NCBI GenBank assembly: GCA_964385195.1
Contig: CAYLOC010000189.1
Location: 1-5,897, forward strand
Direction of reading: 5' to 3'
Source: CAYLOC01 sp964385195
Lineage (GTDB): Bacteria; Actinomycetota; Actinomycetes; Propionibacteriales; Nocardioidaceae
Length of the DNA stretch: 5,897 bases
The notes below the pieces were generated by a model. That model did no database searches and was not told the origin of the DNA. It saw only the letters and a list, made by a program, of their open reading frames with translations. Numbering within the stretch: the first letter of the stretch is position 1; every line of letters starts with the position of its first letter. The position numbers were made by a program, and so were the translations under genes. This document shows positions 1 to 5,891 of this stretch, piece by piece.

Positions 1-834
1 GTCAACCCCGGCAACATCCGCAAGTTCGACGACCAGGTCAAGGAGATCGCCAAGGCCGCGAAGGACGCCGGAGTCTCGCTGCGGATCGGTGTCAACGCCG
101 GCTCCCTGGACAAGCGGCTGCTCGCCAAGTACGGCAAGGCCACCGCCGAGGCACTGGTGGAGTCCGCGGTGTGGGAGGCGTCGCTGTTCGAGGAGCACGA
201 CTTCCACGACTTCAAGATCTCGGTGAAGCACCACGACCCGGTGGTGATGGTGCAGGCCTACGAGATGCTCGCCGAGCGCGGCGACTGGCCGCTGCACCTC
301 GGCGTCACCGAGGCCGGTCCCGCCTTCCAGGGCACGATCAAGTCCGCCACCGCGTTCGGAGCCCTGCTGAGCAAGGGCATCGGCGACACCATCCGGGTAT
401 CGCTGTCCGCTCCTCCGGTGGAGGAGGTCAAGGTCGGCACCGCCATCCTGGAGTCGCTGAACCTGCGCCCCCGGGGGCTGGAGATCGTCTCCTGCCCGTC
501 CTGTGGCCGGGCCCAGGTCGACGTCTACGAGCTGGCGAACAAGGTCACCGCCGGGCTGGAGGGCCTGGAGGTGCCGCTGCGGGTCGCCGTCATGGGGTGT
601 GTCGTCAACGGGCCGGGGGAGGCGCGGGAGGCCGATCTCGGGGTGGCGTCCGGCAACGGCAAGGGCCAGATCTTCGTCAAGGGCGAGGTCATCAAGACCG
701 TCCCGGAGTCGCAGATCGTCGAGACCCTGATCGAGGAGGCGATGCGGATCGCCGACGAGATGGGGGAGCCGGTCACGCCCGACGGTACGCCGGACGCGGA
801 CTCGGCGGGATCGCCGACGGTCACGGTCTCCTGA
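1..834 (+). CDS. ispG: 4-hydroxy-3-methylbut-2-enyl diphosphate synthase (IspG/GcpE), 5'-truncated
   Basis: This is the C-terminal 277 residues of IspG; the open frame runs in from the window edge, so roughly the first 110 residues are missing (family about 380-390 in actinobacteria). The enzyme reductively converts MEcPP to HMBPP in the non-mevalonate (MEP) isoprenoid pathway, in the cytoplasm, using a [4Fe-4S] cluster. Visible signatures, numbered in the fragment: GVNAGSL at 30-36, KISVKHHDP near 76-80, TEAG with Glu104, the cluster cysteines in CPSCGR (C165, C168), and GCVVNGPGE with C200 and E207. The 3/32/7 spacing of C-C-C-E equals that of the E. coli cluster ligands (C270, C273, C305, E312). 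The last ~20 residues (Asp/Pro/Ser/Thr-rich) are a nonconserved tail. It ends with TGA, and 58 bases separate it from the next plus-strand gene. The true start lies outside the window. Identification is very secure. Confidence 0.98.
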   Translation, partial: VNPGNIRKFDDQVKEIAKAAKDAGVSLRIGVNAGSLDKRLLAKYGKATAEALVESAVWEASLFEEHDFHDFKISVKHHDPVVMVQAYEMLAERGDWPLHLGVTEAGPAFQGTIKSATAFGALLSKGIGDTIRVSLSAPPVEEVKVGTAILESLNLRPRGLEIVSCPSCGRAQVDVYELANKVTAGLEGLEVPLRVAVMGCVVNGPGEAREADLGVASGNGKGQIFVKGEVIKTVPESQIVETLIEEAMRIADEMGEPVTPDGTPDADSAGSPTVTVS

Positions 835-880
835 CACCGAGCCTCGCATCGGTCGCGGCCGTTTTGTCGGTGGCTGCGGC

Positions 881-886
881 CATACT
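881..886 (+). promoter_or_regulatory. Putative -10 element for a leaderless transcript of the 893 gene
   Basis: The hexamer CATACT matches TATAAT at four of six positions and ends 6 bases before the GTG at 893. Transcription would therefore start on or next to the start codon, as in actinobacterial leaderless mRNAs. No purine-rich ribosome binding site precedes the GTG, which agrees with this. I found no good -35 at 16-18 bases. The call is inference from position and sequence only. Confidence 0.45.
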
Positions 887-892
887 GCTGCT

Positions 893-1669
893 GTGACCAC
901 GATCGTGCAGTTCGACGCCTACCTGTCCGTGATCGAGAGCGCTGCCGCCGCGCTGGTACGGCGAGCCGGTGCCGCCGGGTTGGATGCGGCCGTGCCCACC
1001 TGTCCGGACTGGCGGGTCCGCGACCTGGTCGTGCACCAGGGGATCATCCACCGCTGGGCGGCGGCCCACCTGCGTCAGGAGCCGGACGCCCGGCACGCGC
1101 TGCGGGAGGAGGACGTGCTGGCCGACGTCGCCGACGACCGGCTGCAGGACTGGTCGCGCGCGGGTGCCGCCGAGTTGTTACAGACGCTGCGGGCGGTCGA
1201 CCCCGACGTGGACGCGATGGTGTTCCTCAACGACGCAGCACGCCCCCGCGAGTTCTGGGCGCGACGGCAGGCACACGAGACCACCATCCACTCCGTCGAC
1301 GCGCTCGCGGCCGAACTCGGCCGGTTCCCCACGGCCGCAGAGGCGGCGCCGGCCACCGACGTCGCCGCGGACGGCATCGACGAGATCCTGTGCGGGTTCT
1401 TCACCCGCGGCCGGTCGAAGCTGTACGACGACCGGCCGTTCACCATCGAGGTCGCACCGCGGGACTCGGCGTACCGCTGGACCCTGCGGGTCGGACCGGA
1501 CGGCGCCCGGGCACAGCGCAGCGGCGACCCTGCGGCCGACGTGGTCTTCACCGGGACGCCGGCCCAGTGCTACCTCGGCCTGTGGAACCGCGGGAGGGAG
1601 ATGTCCGCCGCAGGCGATGCGGACGTCCTCGCCCGCTGGCGCGAGGTGCAGCACGTGACCTGGGGGTGA
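893..1669 (+). CDS. Maleylpyruvate isomerase family mycothiol-dependent enzyme
   Basis: A 258-residue protein of the MDMPI/DinB-like superfamily. The N-terminal four-helix part (about 8-150) has the family opening PTCPDWRVRDLVVH near 35-48. The metal triad can be read as His48 (His53 as alternative), Glu129 and His133 in HETTIH; the E-x3-H spacing equals that of the C. glutamicum isomerase (H52, E144, H148). The C-terminal part (about 170-250, with DPAADVVFTGTPAQCYLGLWNR) resembles the MDMPI_C domain. Family members are cytoplasmic metalloenzymes that use mycothiol for isomerisation or thiol transfer. Most are uncharacterised, and no gentisate pathway gene is nearby, so maleylpyruvate is not a safe substrate. 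GTG at 893 is chosen because a -10-like hexamer sits 6 bases upstream and no Shine-Dalgarno is seen for it or for the in-frame GTG at 905. Leu96 is a rare TTA codon. The gene converges on the membrane-protein gene, with 6 bases between stops. Confidence 0.9.
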   Translation: MTTIVQFDAYLSVIESAAAALVRRAGAAGLDAAVPTCPDWRVRDLVVHQGIIHRWAAAHLRQEPDARHALREEDVLADVADDRLQDWSRAGAAELLQTLRAVDPDVDAMVFLNDAARPREFWARRQAHETTIHSVDALAAELGRFPTAAEAAPATDVAADGIDEILCGFFTRGRSKLYDDRPFTIEVAPRDSAYRWTLRVGPDGARAQRSGDPAADVVFTGTPAQCYLGLWNRGREMSAAGDADVLARWREVQHVTWG

Positions 1670-1675
1670 GCGGGA

Positions 1676-3199
1676 CTACGGGCGCGCGAGCAGATACGCG
1701 AACACCGCCGCGGCGATGATGAGCGAGACGACGGCACCGCCCGCAGCGTTGGAGATCAGGAGCGGGGTGGCGGTCACGACGACGACGTCGAGGCCGCGGA
1801 ACGCGACCGCCAGCAGGTCCGGCGGCAACGCCCCCGCGCCCCCCGGCAGCGCCACCAGCGGCTTGGCGTAGTCCGCCGGCCTTCCGGTCACCCACCGGGT
1901 CCCAGCGGTCACCACCGCCAGCGCGACCGCGACGGCAGTGAGCACCGCCGTCGACCACGTCTCGCCGGGCAGCGCCGAATGCAGCGCCGGGATGCCCGCG
2001 AGACTCCAGGCGAGCACCACCACCGACGGGACGACCGTCGACGCACACCTGGTCACGGTCCCCGACATGGGGAACAGGGCCCCGATCCCGCGCGGATTGG
2101 CCAGGGTGCGCAGGCCGGTGTAGAGACCGAGGCTCCCGACGAACCCGGTGATGACCGCGATCGGCGCCGCGAAGCGCGCCAGCCCCACGTGGGCCGCGAG
2201 GTAGGGCACCACCAGCGCCGCGAAGAGCAGGACCCAGGACCGGCTCGACCGCCGCAGCCGGACGAGGTCGCGCCACACCACCGCCTGCCACCCGGCGCCG
2301 CGCCCCGCAGCAACCCGCACCCGCCCCCGCGCGGTCCAGCGCCGGGAGACCACCACGTCACGCAGCAGCGCCAGGTCCAGCGCCGCCATCGCCCCGGACA
2401 GGCTCTCCGCCGTCGTGCCGGCCAGGACCAACGCGGTACGGCGGATCCGGCCCAGGCCCCGCACCGCCCAGGTCACCGCCACTACCGCGACGACCAGCAG
2501 GGCCCCTGCGGCAACGGTTACCCACCGGCCGGACAGCGCGGCCGGGCCGACCCCGGCGACCACGCTCGCGGGCCCCGTCGCGACCAGCAGCACCACCCCG
2601 AGCCAGGCCGCTGCCCCCATCACGACTCCTGCTCCGCGTGCGAGAGCAGACCGTTGTGCCTGCGCGACCGCCCCTGCACCGACAGCGGCGAGGCAGCCCA
2701 TCGCCACCCCGACCGCCGTACCCCCGACCACCGGACCCGGATACCCGGCGAACGCGGTGACCGCGGCCCCCCACACCGCACCGGCTACCGCCGCCGTCGC
2801 GCCCGCGGCGGCGAACGCCGGACGCAGCAGCCCGGCCCGGTCAACCGGCGCGGACAGCAGCCACGATCCCGCAGCGGGTGAGACCAGCACCGGGCCGAGC
2901 ATGGCGGCCAGCACCAAGGTCCCCGCGACCACACCGCCCGACGTCAGCCAGGGCAGCGCACTGCGTGCCGCCGCACAGCCCGCCGTCGTACACGCTGCCT
3001 GGAGTGCGGAGCGACCGGTGACGATGAGGCTGCCGAGCCACGCCCCGACCAGCACCACCGCGACCGCGGCGATGTAGGCGTCGGAGAAGGCGTCGGCCAG
3101 GCTGCGGCCGGCGTTCCGCCGCCGCCACCGGCGCATCACGCGACGAAGCTGCCGTGCCGACGGCGCCGCACCCGCGCCGGCCGTGCCGCCCCCGCTCAT
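1676..3199 (-). CDS. Polytopic membrane protein, probable ABC transporter permease (DUF6297-like)
   Basis: A 507-residue protein with about 12 predicted membrane segments, estimated by eye at 41-60, 86-104, 125-148, 156-178, 190-208, 226-246, 321-338, 343-362, 386-404, 415-432, 463-482 and 486-504. The Arg-rich N-terminus (QLRRVMRRWRRR, 17-28) and the Arg-rich stretch 247-320 between segments 6 and 7 should both be cytoplasmic. This gives a 6+6 layout like a fused pair of ABC-2-type permease halves. The overall look matches actinobacterial proteins called DUF6297, from memory and unchecked. ATG at 3199 is chosen because it lies 1 base after the ATPase stop (TGA-G-ATG), implying coupled translation; an in-frame ATG at 3256 would overlap the ATPase by 56 bases and add unconvincing sequence. 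Its role is probably as membrane partner of the preceding ATPase. Export is likelier than import, since no binding protein or lipoprotein is present. The substrate is unknown. It ends with TAG, 6 bases from the opposing gene. Confidence 0.82.
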   Translation of the reverse strand: MSGGGTAGAGAAPSARQLRRVMRRWRRRNAGRSLADAFSDAYIAAVAVVLVGAWLGSLIVTGRSALQAACTTAGCAAARSALPWLTSGGVVAGTLVLAAMLGPVLVSPAAGSWLLSAPVDRAGLLRPAFAAAGATAAVAGAVWGAAVTAFAGYPGPVVGGTAVGVAMGCLAAVGAGAVAQAQRSALARGAGVVMGAAAWLGVVLLVATGPASVVAGVGPAALSGRWVTVAAGALLVVAVVAVTWAVRGLGRIRRTALVLAGTTAESLSGAMAALDLALLRDVVVSRRWTARGRVRVAAGRGAGWQAVVWRDLVRLRRSSRSWVLLFAALVVPYLAAHVGLARFAAPIAVITGFVGSLGLYTGLRTLANPRGIGALFPMSGTVTRCASTVVPSVVVLAWSLAGIPALHSALPGETWSTAVLTAVAVALAVVTAGTRWVTGRPADYAKPLVALPGGAGALPPDLLAVAFRGLDVVVVTATPLLISNAAGGAVVSLIIAAAVFAYLLARP

Positions 3200-3200
3200 C

Positions 3201-3827
3201 TCATCCGCCGAGGTCGTGCACGTGGTCGGCGACCTGGTCCCGGAGGCCGGTGTCATGGGTGGCCAGCAGCACCGCCAGCCCGGTCGCCTTCTCGGCGCGG
3301 AGCCGCTCGGTCAACCAGGCGAGCCCGGCCGCGTCCAGGCGCTGCTCGGGCTCGTCGAGGATCAACAGCCTGCGCGGCCGCACGAACGCGGTCGCCAGTG
3401 CCAGCCGCCGTCGCTGCCCGCTGGACAGCGTCCCGGGGAGCTGGTCGGCCAACCCGTCCAGCCCCAGGTCGGTCAGCACCCCGCGGACCGTCGTGTCGGG
3501 GTCGGGTACGGCGTGCGCCCGGGCCAGCAGGTCCAGGTGCTCGGCGACGCTGAGGTCGGGGAAGAACTCCAGGTCGTCCATCACCTGTGCCAGGTCACGG
3601 CGGATGCCCGGATCCCGCTCGTCGAGGCGCCGCCCATCCAGCTCGACGGTGCCGGACTCCGGCCGCTCCGAGCCGAGCATGCACCGGAGTGCGGTGGTCT
3701 TCCCGCACCCGTTGGGACCGACGAGAGCGGCGGCCTCACCTGCCGCCACGTCGAGGTCGAGCCCGTCGACAACCACCCGCTCGCCGTACCGTTTGCGCAG
3801 CCCCCGCACTTGCAGCAGAGCGGTCAT
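3201..3827 (-). CDS. ABC transporter ATP-binding protein
   Basis: A 208-residue single ABC nucleotide-binding domain with no extra domains. Motifs in order: A-loop Tyr14, Walker A GPNGCGKT (37-44), signature LSSGQ (134-138, Ser for the usual first Gly of LSGGQ), Walker B LLILDEP (154-160, Asp158 and Glu159), D-loop RLD (163-165) and switch His191. Where most ABC proteins have the Q-loop Gln, just before the FFPDLSV segment, this protein aligns as MDD (83-85), so Asp84 appears to replace it; the nearest Gln is Gln81. It would hydrolyse ATP at the inner face of the membrane to drive the permease encoded immediately downstream. ATG at 3827 is chosen because it overlaps the nucleotidyltransferase stop (ATGA) and has GAAGG six bases upstream; the frame stays open further upstream, but that stretch is Arg-rich shadow coding. 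The domain call is secure; transported substrate and direction are not known. Confidence 0.95.
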   Translation of the reverse strand: MTALLQVRGLRKRYGERVVVDGLDLDVAAGEAAALVGPNGCGKTTALRCMLGSERPESGTVELDGRRLDERDPGIRRDLAQVMDDLEFFPDLSVAEHLDLLARAHAVPDPDTTVRGVLTDLGLDGLADQLPGTLSSGQRRRLALATAFVRPRRLLILDEPEQRLDAAGLAWLTERLRAEKATGLAVLLATHDTGLRDQVADHVHDLGG

Positions 3828-4660
3828 TCCAGGCCTTCGCGATGCCAGTACGCGGCGACGGCGTCGTCGACGCCCCAGGGCCAGGACATCCCCGCCGCCT
3901 GTGCGGCTTCGCGGCCCTCGGTGCGCACCGCATCCCGTACGGCGAGCATGGCCGCGATCACGTCGGCCCGGTTCGGTGCGGGGTTCGGCAGGGCGGCGAG
4001 CACGTCGCGCTGGTGCTCGGTCAGGCGCGCGCTCCACTGCTTGACGCCCATCGGCGGGAGTGGCTGGTTGCACTCGCAGAACAGCTGGTACAGCAGCCGT
4101 TGGGTGTTGTGGACCCCGACGACTCCCAGCAGCCAGTCCGCACGGGCCACGACGGCTGCGGGGAAGATCACCTGCTGGCGGTAGAACTCCTCCACCAGTG
4201 CGGCGAAGTTGTGCGGGTGGGGGCCACGCGTGTCGTCCTCCGGCGGAGGCAGCCGCGCGGAGAGGCCGTCCTTGTCGACGACCGGGACCCGGTGCCGGTA
4301 CTGCGTGTGAACGATCGCGCCGGCGGGCTCCACCACGAGGTCGATGCGCTCACAGGTCTCGGTGACGGCGTAGTAGATCCCCTCGGTGCGGGGAACCGGC
4401 CGAGCGATCAGCATCGGTGCGACGGTGTCGAGCCACCGTCGCCAGTCCTGGCAGAACCCGTCGAAGGCGTCGTCGTCGACGGTGACGATCAGGTCCAGGT
4501 CTGAGCCCACGTCGGCGGTGCCGCGGCCGAGCGAGCCGCCCAGCCACAGCGCCCGGATGCGGTCGTCGTCCTCGGCGCTTCGGGTCGCGTTGTCGAACGG
4601 TTCCCGGTAGCTGGCGGGCAGGGGCGCGATCGGGTCGTCGGCGGGCTCAGGCGTGGGCAC
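3824..4660 (-). CDS. Nucleotidyltransferase domain protein (Pol-beta superfamily)
   Basis: A 278-residue protein. The N-terminal third has the nucleotidyltransferase motif GGSLGRGTADVGSDLDL (41-57), giving the helix-turn GGS and the two metal-binding aspartates Asp54 and Asp56. A third carboxylate is probably Asp107 in ERIDLVVE. The remainder (about 130-278) is a helical domain with a conserved-looking HNFAALVEEFYRQQ segment, similar in layout to antibiotic nucleotidyltransferases of the aminoglycoside/lincosamide type, but I cannot match it to a named resistance enzyme. The expected reaction is transfer of a nucleoside monophosphate from NTP to a hydroxyl of a small molecule or protein; the substrate is unknown. 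It is the first gene of the minus-strand operon and overlaps the ATPase start by ATGA. GTG at 4660 is chosen because a TATCGT hexamer ends 6 bases upstream, suggesting a leaderless mRNA; the AGGG next to the GTG is too close to be a ribosome binding site. Confidence 0.88.
   Translation of the reverse strand: MPTPEPADDPIAPLPASYREPFDNATRSAEDDDRIRALWLGGSLGRGTADVGSDLDLIVTVDDDAFDGFCQDWRRWLDTVAPMLIARPVPRTEGIYYAVTETCERIDLVVEPAGAIVHTQYRHRVPVVDKDGLSARLPPPEDDTRGPHPHNFAALVEEFYRQQVIFPAAVVARADWLLGVVGVHNTQRLLYQLFCECNQPLPPMGVKQWSARLTEHQRDVLAALPNPAPNRADVIAAMLAVRDAVRTEGREAAQAAGMSWPWGVDDAVAAYWHREGLE
3834..3838 (-). promoter_or_regulatory. Ribosome binding site for the ABC ATPase gene
   Basis: On the minus strand this reads GAAGG, with 6 bases before the ATG at 3827. 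It lies inside the 3' end of the nucleotidyltransferase gene. It decides the ATPase start over the longer in-frame extension and supports coupled translation through the ATGA overlap. Confidence 0.6.
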
Positions 4661-4666
4661 ACCCTG

Positions 4667-4672
4667 ACGATA
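4667..4672 (-). promoter_or_regulatory. Putative -10 element of the nucleotidyltransferase-ABC operon
   Basis: On the minus strand TATCGT fits the actinobacterial -10 pattern TANNNT, and 6 bases separate it from the GTG at 4660. A transcript starting about 7 bases downstream would begin at the start codon, making the first gene leaderless. No convincing -35 is visible at 16-18 bases. This would be the promoter for all three genes down to 1676. The call is inference. Confidence 0.45.
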
Positions 4673-4700
4673 GCGATGCGGCTGGCTCAGGTCGGCGTGC

Positions 4701-4719
4701 GGCCACCGTCGACGTGACC
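4701..4719 (-). terminator. Weak hairpin after the DNA glycosylase gene, possible terminator
   Basis: Read on the minus strand, GGTCAC and GTGGCC can pair into a 6-base-pair stem with one G-U wobble around a 7-base loop, 39 bases past the stop codon at 4758. There is no T-run after it, so it is not a classic intrinsic terminator. Hairpins lacking a T-run are reported in actinobacteria, but a stem this short in GC-rich DNA could be chance. The rest of the 4661-4757 gap shows only the putative operon -10 element. Confidence 0.2.
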
Positions 4720-4757
4720 CGGCCCCGCATCCAGTGTGCAGCTCGCGCCATGACCGC

Positions 4758-5882
4758 TCAGGCTGCCGGGTCCATCACCAGGTCGAGCAGCCGCGCGAGA
4801 TCCTCCAGCTCGGCGTGAACGGCGTCGCCCACGGCCGCGGTGAACCGTTCGTCCTCGTGGATTGCGTTGACACGCAGGATGCCGGCGTCCCGGTCAGCGG
4901 TCGCGTCGATCTTGCCGACCAGCCGGTCGCCGTACAGCACAGGCATCGCCCAGTACCCCCATCGACGCTTGGCGGCAGGCTTGAACATCTCCAGCTGGTA
5001 GTCGAACGCGAAAAGATCCACCATGCGTTTGCGGTCGAAGATCAGCCGGTCCAGCGGCGACAGGACGGCGACCCGCCCGGTGAACGGACCGGAGTCCTCC
5101 AGGTACGCCGGATCCAGCCGCCACGTGCCGCGGACTCCTTCGACGGTGGCGGGTTCGCCCACCGAACCGATGTCTTCTGGCTCCTCCGGGGTCTTGGCCG
5201 CGCGTGCTCGGAACAGGCCCAGGGACGCCAGCCGCCGTTCGCGCCGGATACGGCGCGCCTCCTCCATGGGTACCGCCGGGTCGTCGGGGTAGACGCGTTC
5301 GGCGAGGTCCCACAGTGGGTGGCGGCCGTCGTGCCCGGCCGCAGCCACCTCGCCCCGGCGGACCATCAGGTCCAGCAGCATCCGCACGTTGCGGTCGTTG
5401 TTCCAGCCGCTGGACTGCCACGGGACCAGCGTGGTGTCCGGCAGCTCCCGCGACGGGAGCGGCCCGTCGTCGTACAGCTTGGCCAAGATGTCGCGGTGGC
5501 AGTCCTGGTTGGCCTCGATCCAGTCCCGCTGGTTCTGCTGCCACTCGGTGGGCTCCGGCCCGGGCCAGGCGGCCATCTCCGCGCGAAACAAGGCGATGTC
5601 CTCGGCCGGGCGCAGCCGGCCCAGCAGCTCGATGAGCTGTCCGTTGGCGACGGCGCCGTCGAGGTCGCCGAGCCGGTGCTCCGGGCCGAGGCGGCTCCAT
5701 GCGACGACCTCAGCGCTGGGCGCAACGGCCTTGGTGGGGTCCGCCTGTAACAGCGTGAGGTGCCGGACGACGGCGAGGAGGTCGGTCTCGCGCGGACTGG
5801 TGAGCAGCTGCGCGCGGATCGCGATCCGGCGGGCGTCGGAGGGGGAGAGGCGGTGCGGTTGCGCGCTTTTTCGGGGCACCAT
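4758..5882 (-). CDS. AlkZ/YcaQ-like DNA glycosylase (HTH_42 winged-helix family)
   Basis: A 374-residue protein, a normal length for the AlkZ/YcaQ (HTH_42) family of DNA glycosylases that remove bulky alkylated bases and unhook interstrand crosslinks. The N-terminal winged-helix part carries LTLLQADPT, so the catalytic Q-x-Q/D motif reads Gln46-Ala47-Asp48, the QxD form associated with E. coli YcaQ rather than the QxQ of Streptomyces AlkZ. The C-terminal core is typical: LSPLDRLIFDRKR (274-286), FAFDYQLEMFKP (291-302), KRRWGYWAMPVLYGDRLVGK (305-324) and IDATADR (325-331). It should act on chromosomal DNA; related actinobacterial genes sometimes protect against self-made DNA-damaging products, but no biosynthetic genes are seen here. 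ATG at 5882 is chosen because AGGA lies 5 bases upstream; ATG at 5888 (two residues longer) has no room for a ribosome binding site. Leu45, just before Gln46, is a rare TTA codon. Exact lesion specificity is unknown. Confidence 0.92.
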   Translation of the reverse strand: MVPRKSAQPHRLSPSDARRIAIRAQLLTSPRETDLLAVVRHLTLLQADPTKAVAPSAEVVAWSRLGPEHRLGDLDGAVANGQLIELLGRLRPAEDIALFRAEMAAWPGPEPTEWQQNQRDWIEANQDCHRDILAKLYDDGPLPSRELPDTTLVPWQSSGWNNDRNVRMLLDLMVRRGEVAAAGHDGRHPLWDLAERVYPDDPAVPMEEARRIRRERRLASLGLFRARAAKTPEEPEDIGSVGEPATVEGVRGTWRLDPAYLEDSGPFTGRVAVLSPLDRLIFDRKRMVDLFAFDYQLEMFKPAAKRRWGYWAMPVLYGDRLVGKIDATADRDAGILRVNAIHEDERFTAAVGDAVHAELEDLARLLDLVMDPAA

Positions 5883-5887
5883 CCGCA

Positions 5888-5891
5888 TCCT
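5888..5891 (-). promoter_or_regulatory. Ribosome binding site deciding the glycosylase start
   Basis: On the minus strand AGGA is followed by 5 bases and then the ATG at 5882. The same bases overlap an alternative ATG at 5888 and a TANNNT-like hexamer (TAGGAT, 5887-5892), so a -10 element cannot be excluded. Only 9 bases upstream of the 5888 ATG are present, so the promoter itself cannot be assessed. Confidence 0.4.

Noticed and set aside
836..881. Possible ispG terminator hairpins (ACCGA/TCGGT at 836-853, GGCCG/CGGCC at 857-881)
   Set aside because: Stems are only 5 base pairs with loops of 8 and 15 bases; the TTTT at 862-865 follows the first stem only after 8 bases. Not distinguishable from chance in GC-rich DNA.
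1176..1183. Octamer TGTTACAG shared with the minus strand around 5746-5753
   Set aside because: Both copies fall in coding sequence around a Leu-Gln pair; with only two copies and no flanking similarity, this is coincidence.
1979..2881. Long plus-strand open frame (300 codons) antisense to the permease gene
   Set aside because: Its product is Arg/Pro/Gly/His-rich with no domain, as expected from the reverse strand of a GC-rich gene; the minus-strand frame gives coherent membrane segments.
3828..4073. N-terminal extension of the ATPase up to an ATG at 4073
   Set aside because: The extension is Arg/Gly-rich and overlaps the nucleotidyltransferase coding region; ATG 3827 has a ribosome binding site and an ATGA overlap.
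3183..4184. Long plus-strand open frame (333 codons) antisense to the ATPase and nucleotidyltransferase
   Set aside because: No recognisable domain, and it crosses a gene junction on the other strand, where two well-conserved families are encoded.
3824..4660. MNT/HEPN-type toxin-antitoxin system
   Set aside because: The nucleotidyltransferase is 278 residues with its own helical domain, far longer than MNT antitoxins, and no HEPN gene is adjacent.
4734..5750. Long plus-strand open frame (338 codons) antisense to the glycosylase
   Set aside because: It is a mirror of a conserved glycosylase frame, with low-complexity composition and no family features.
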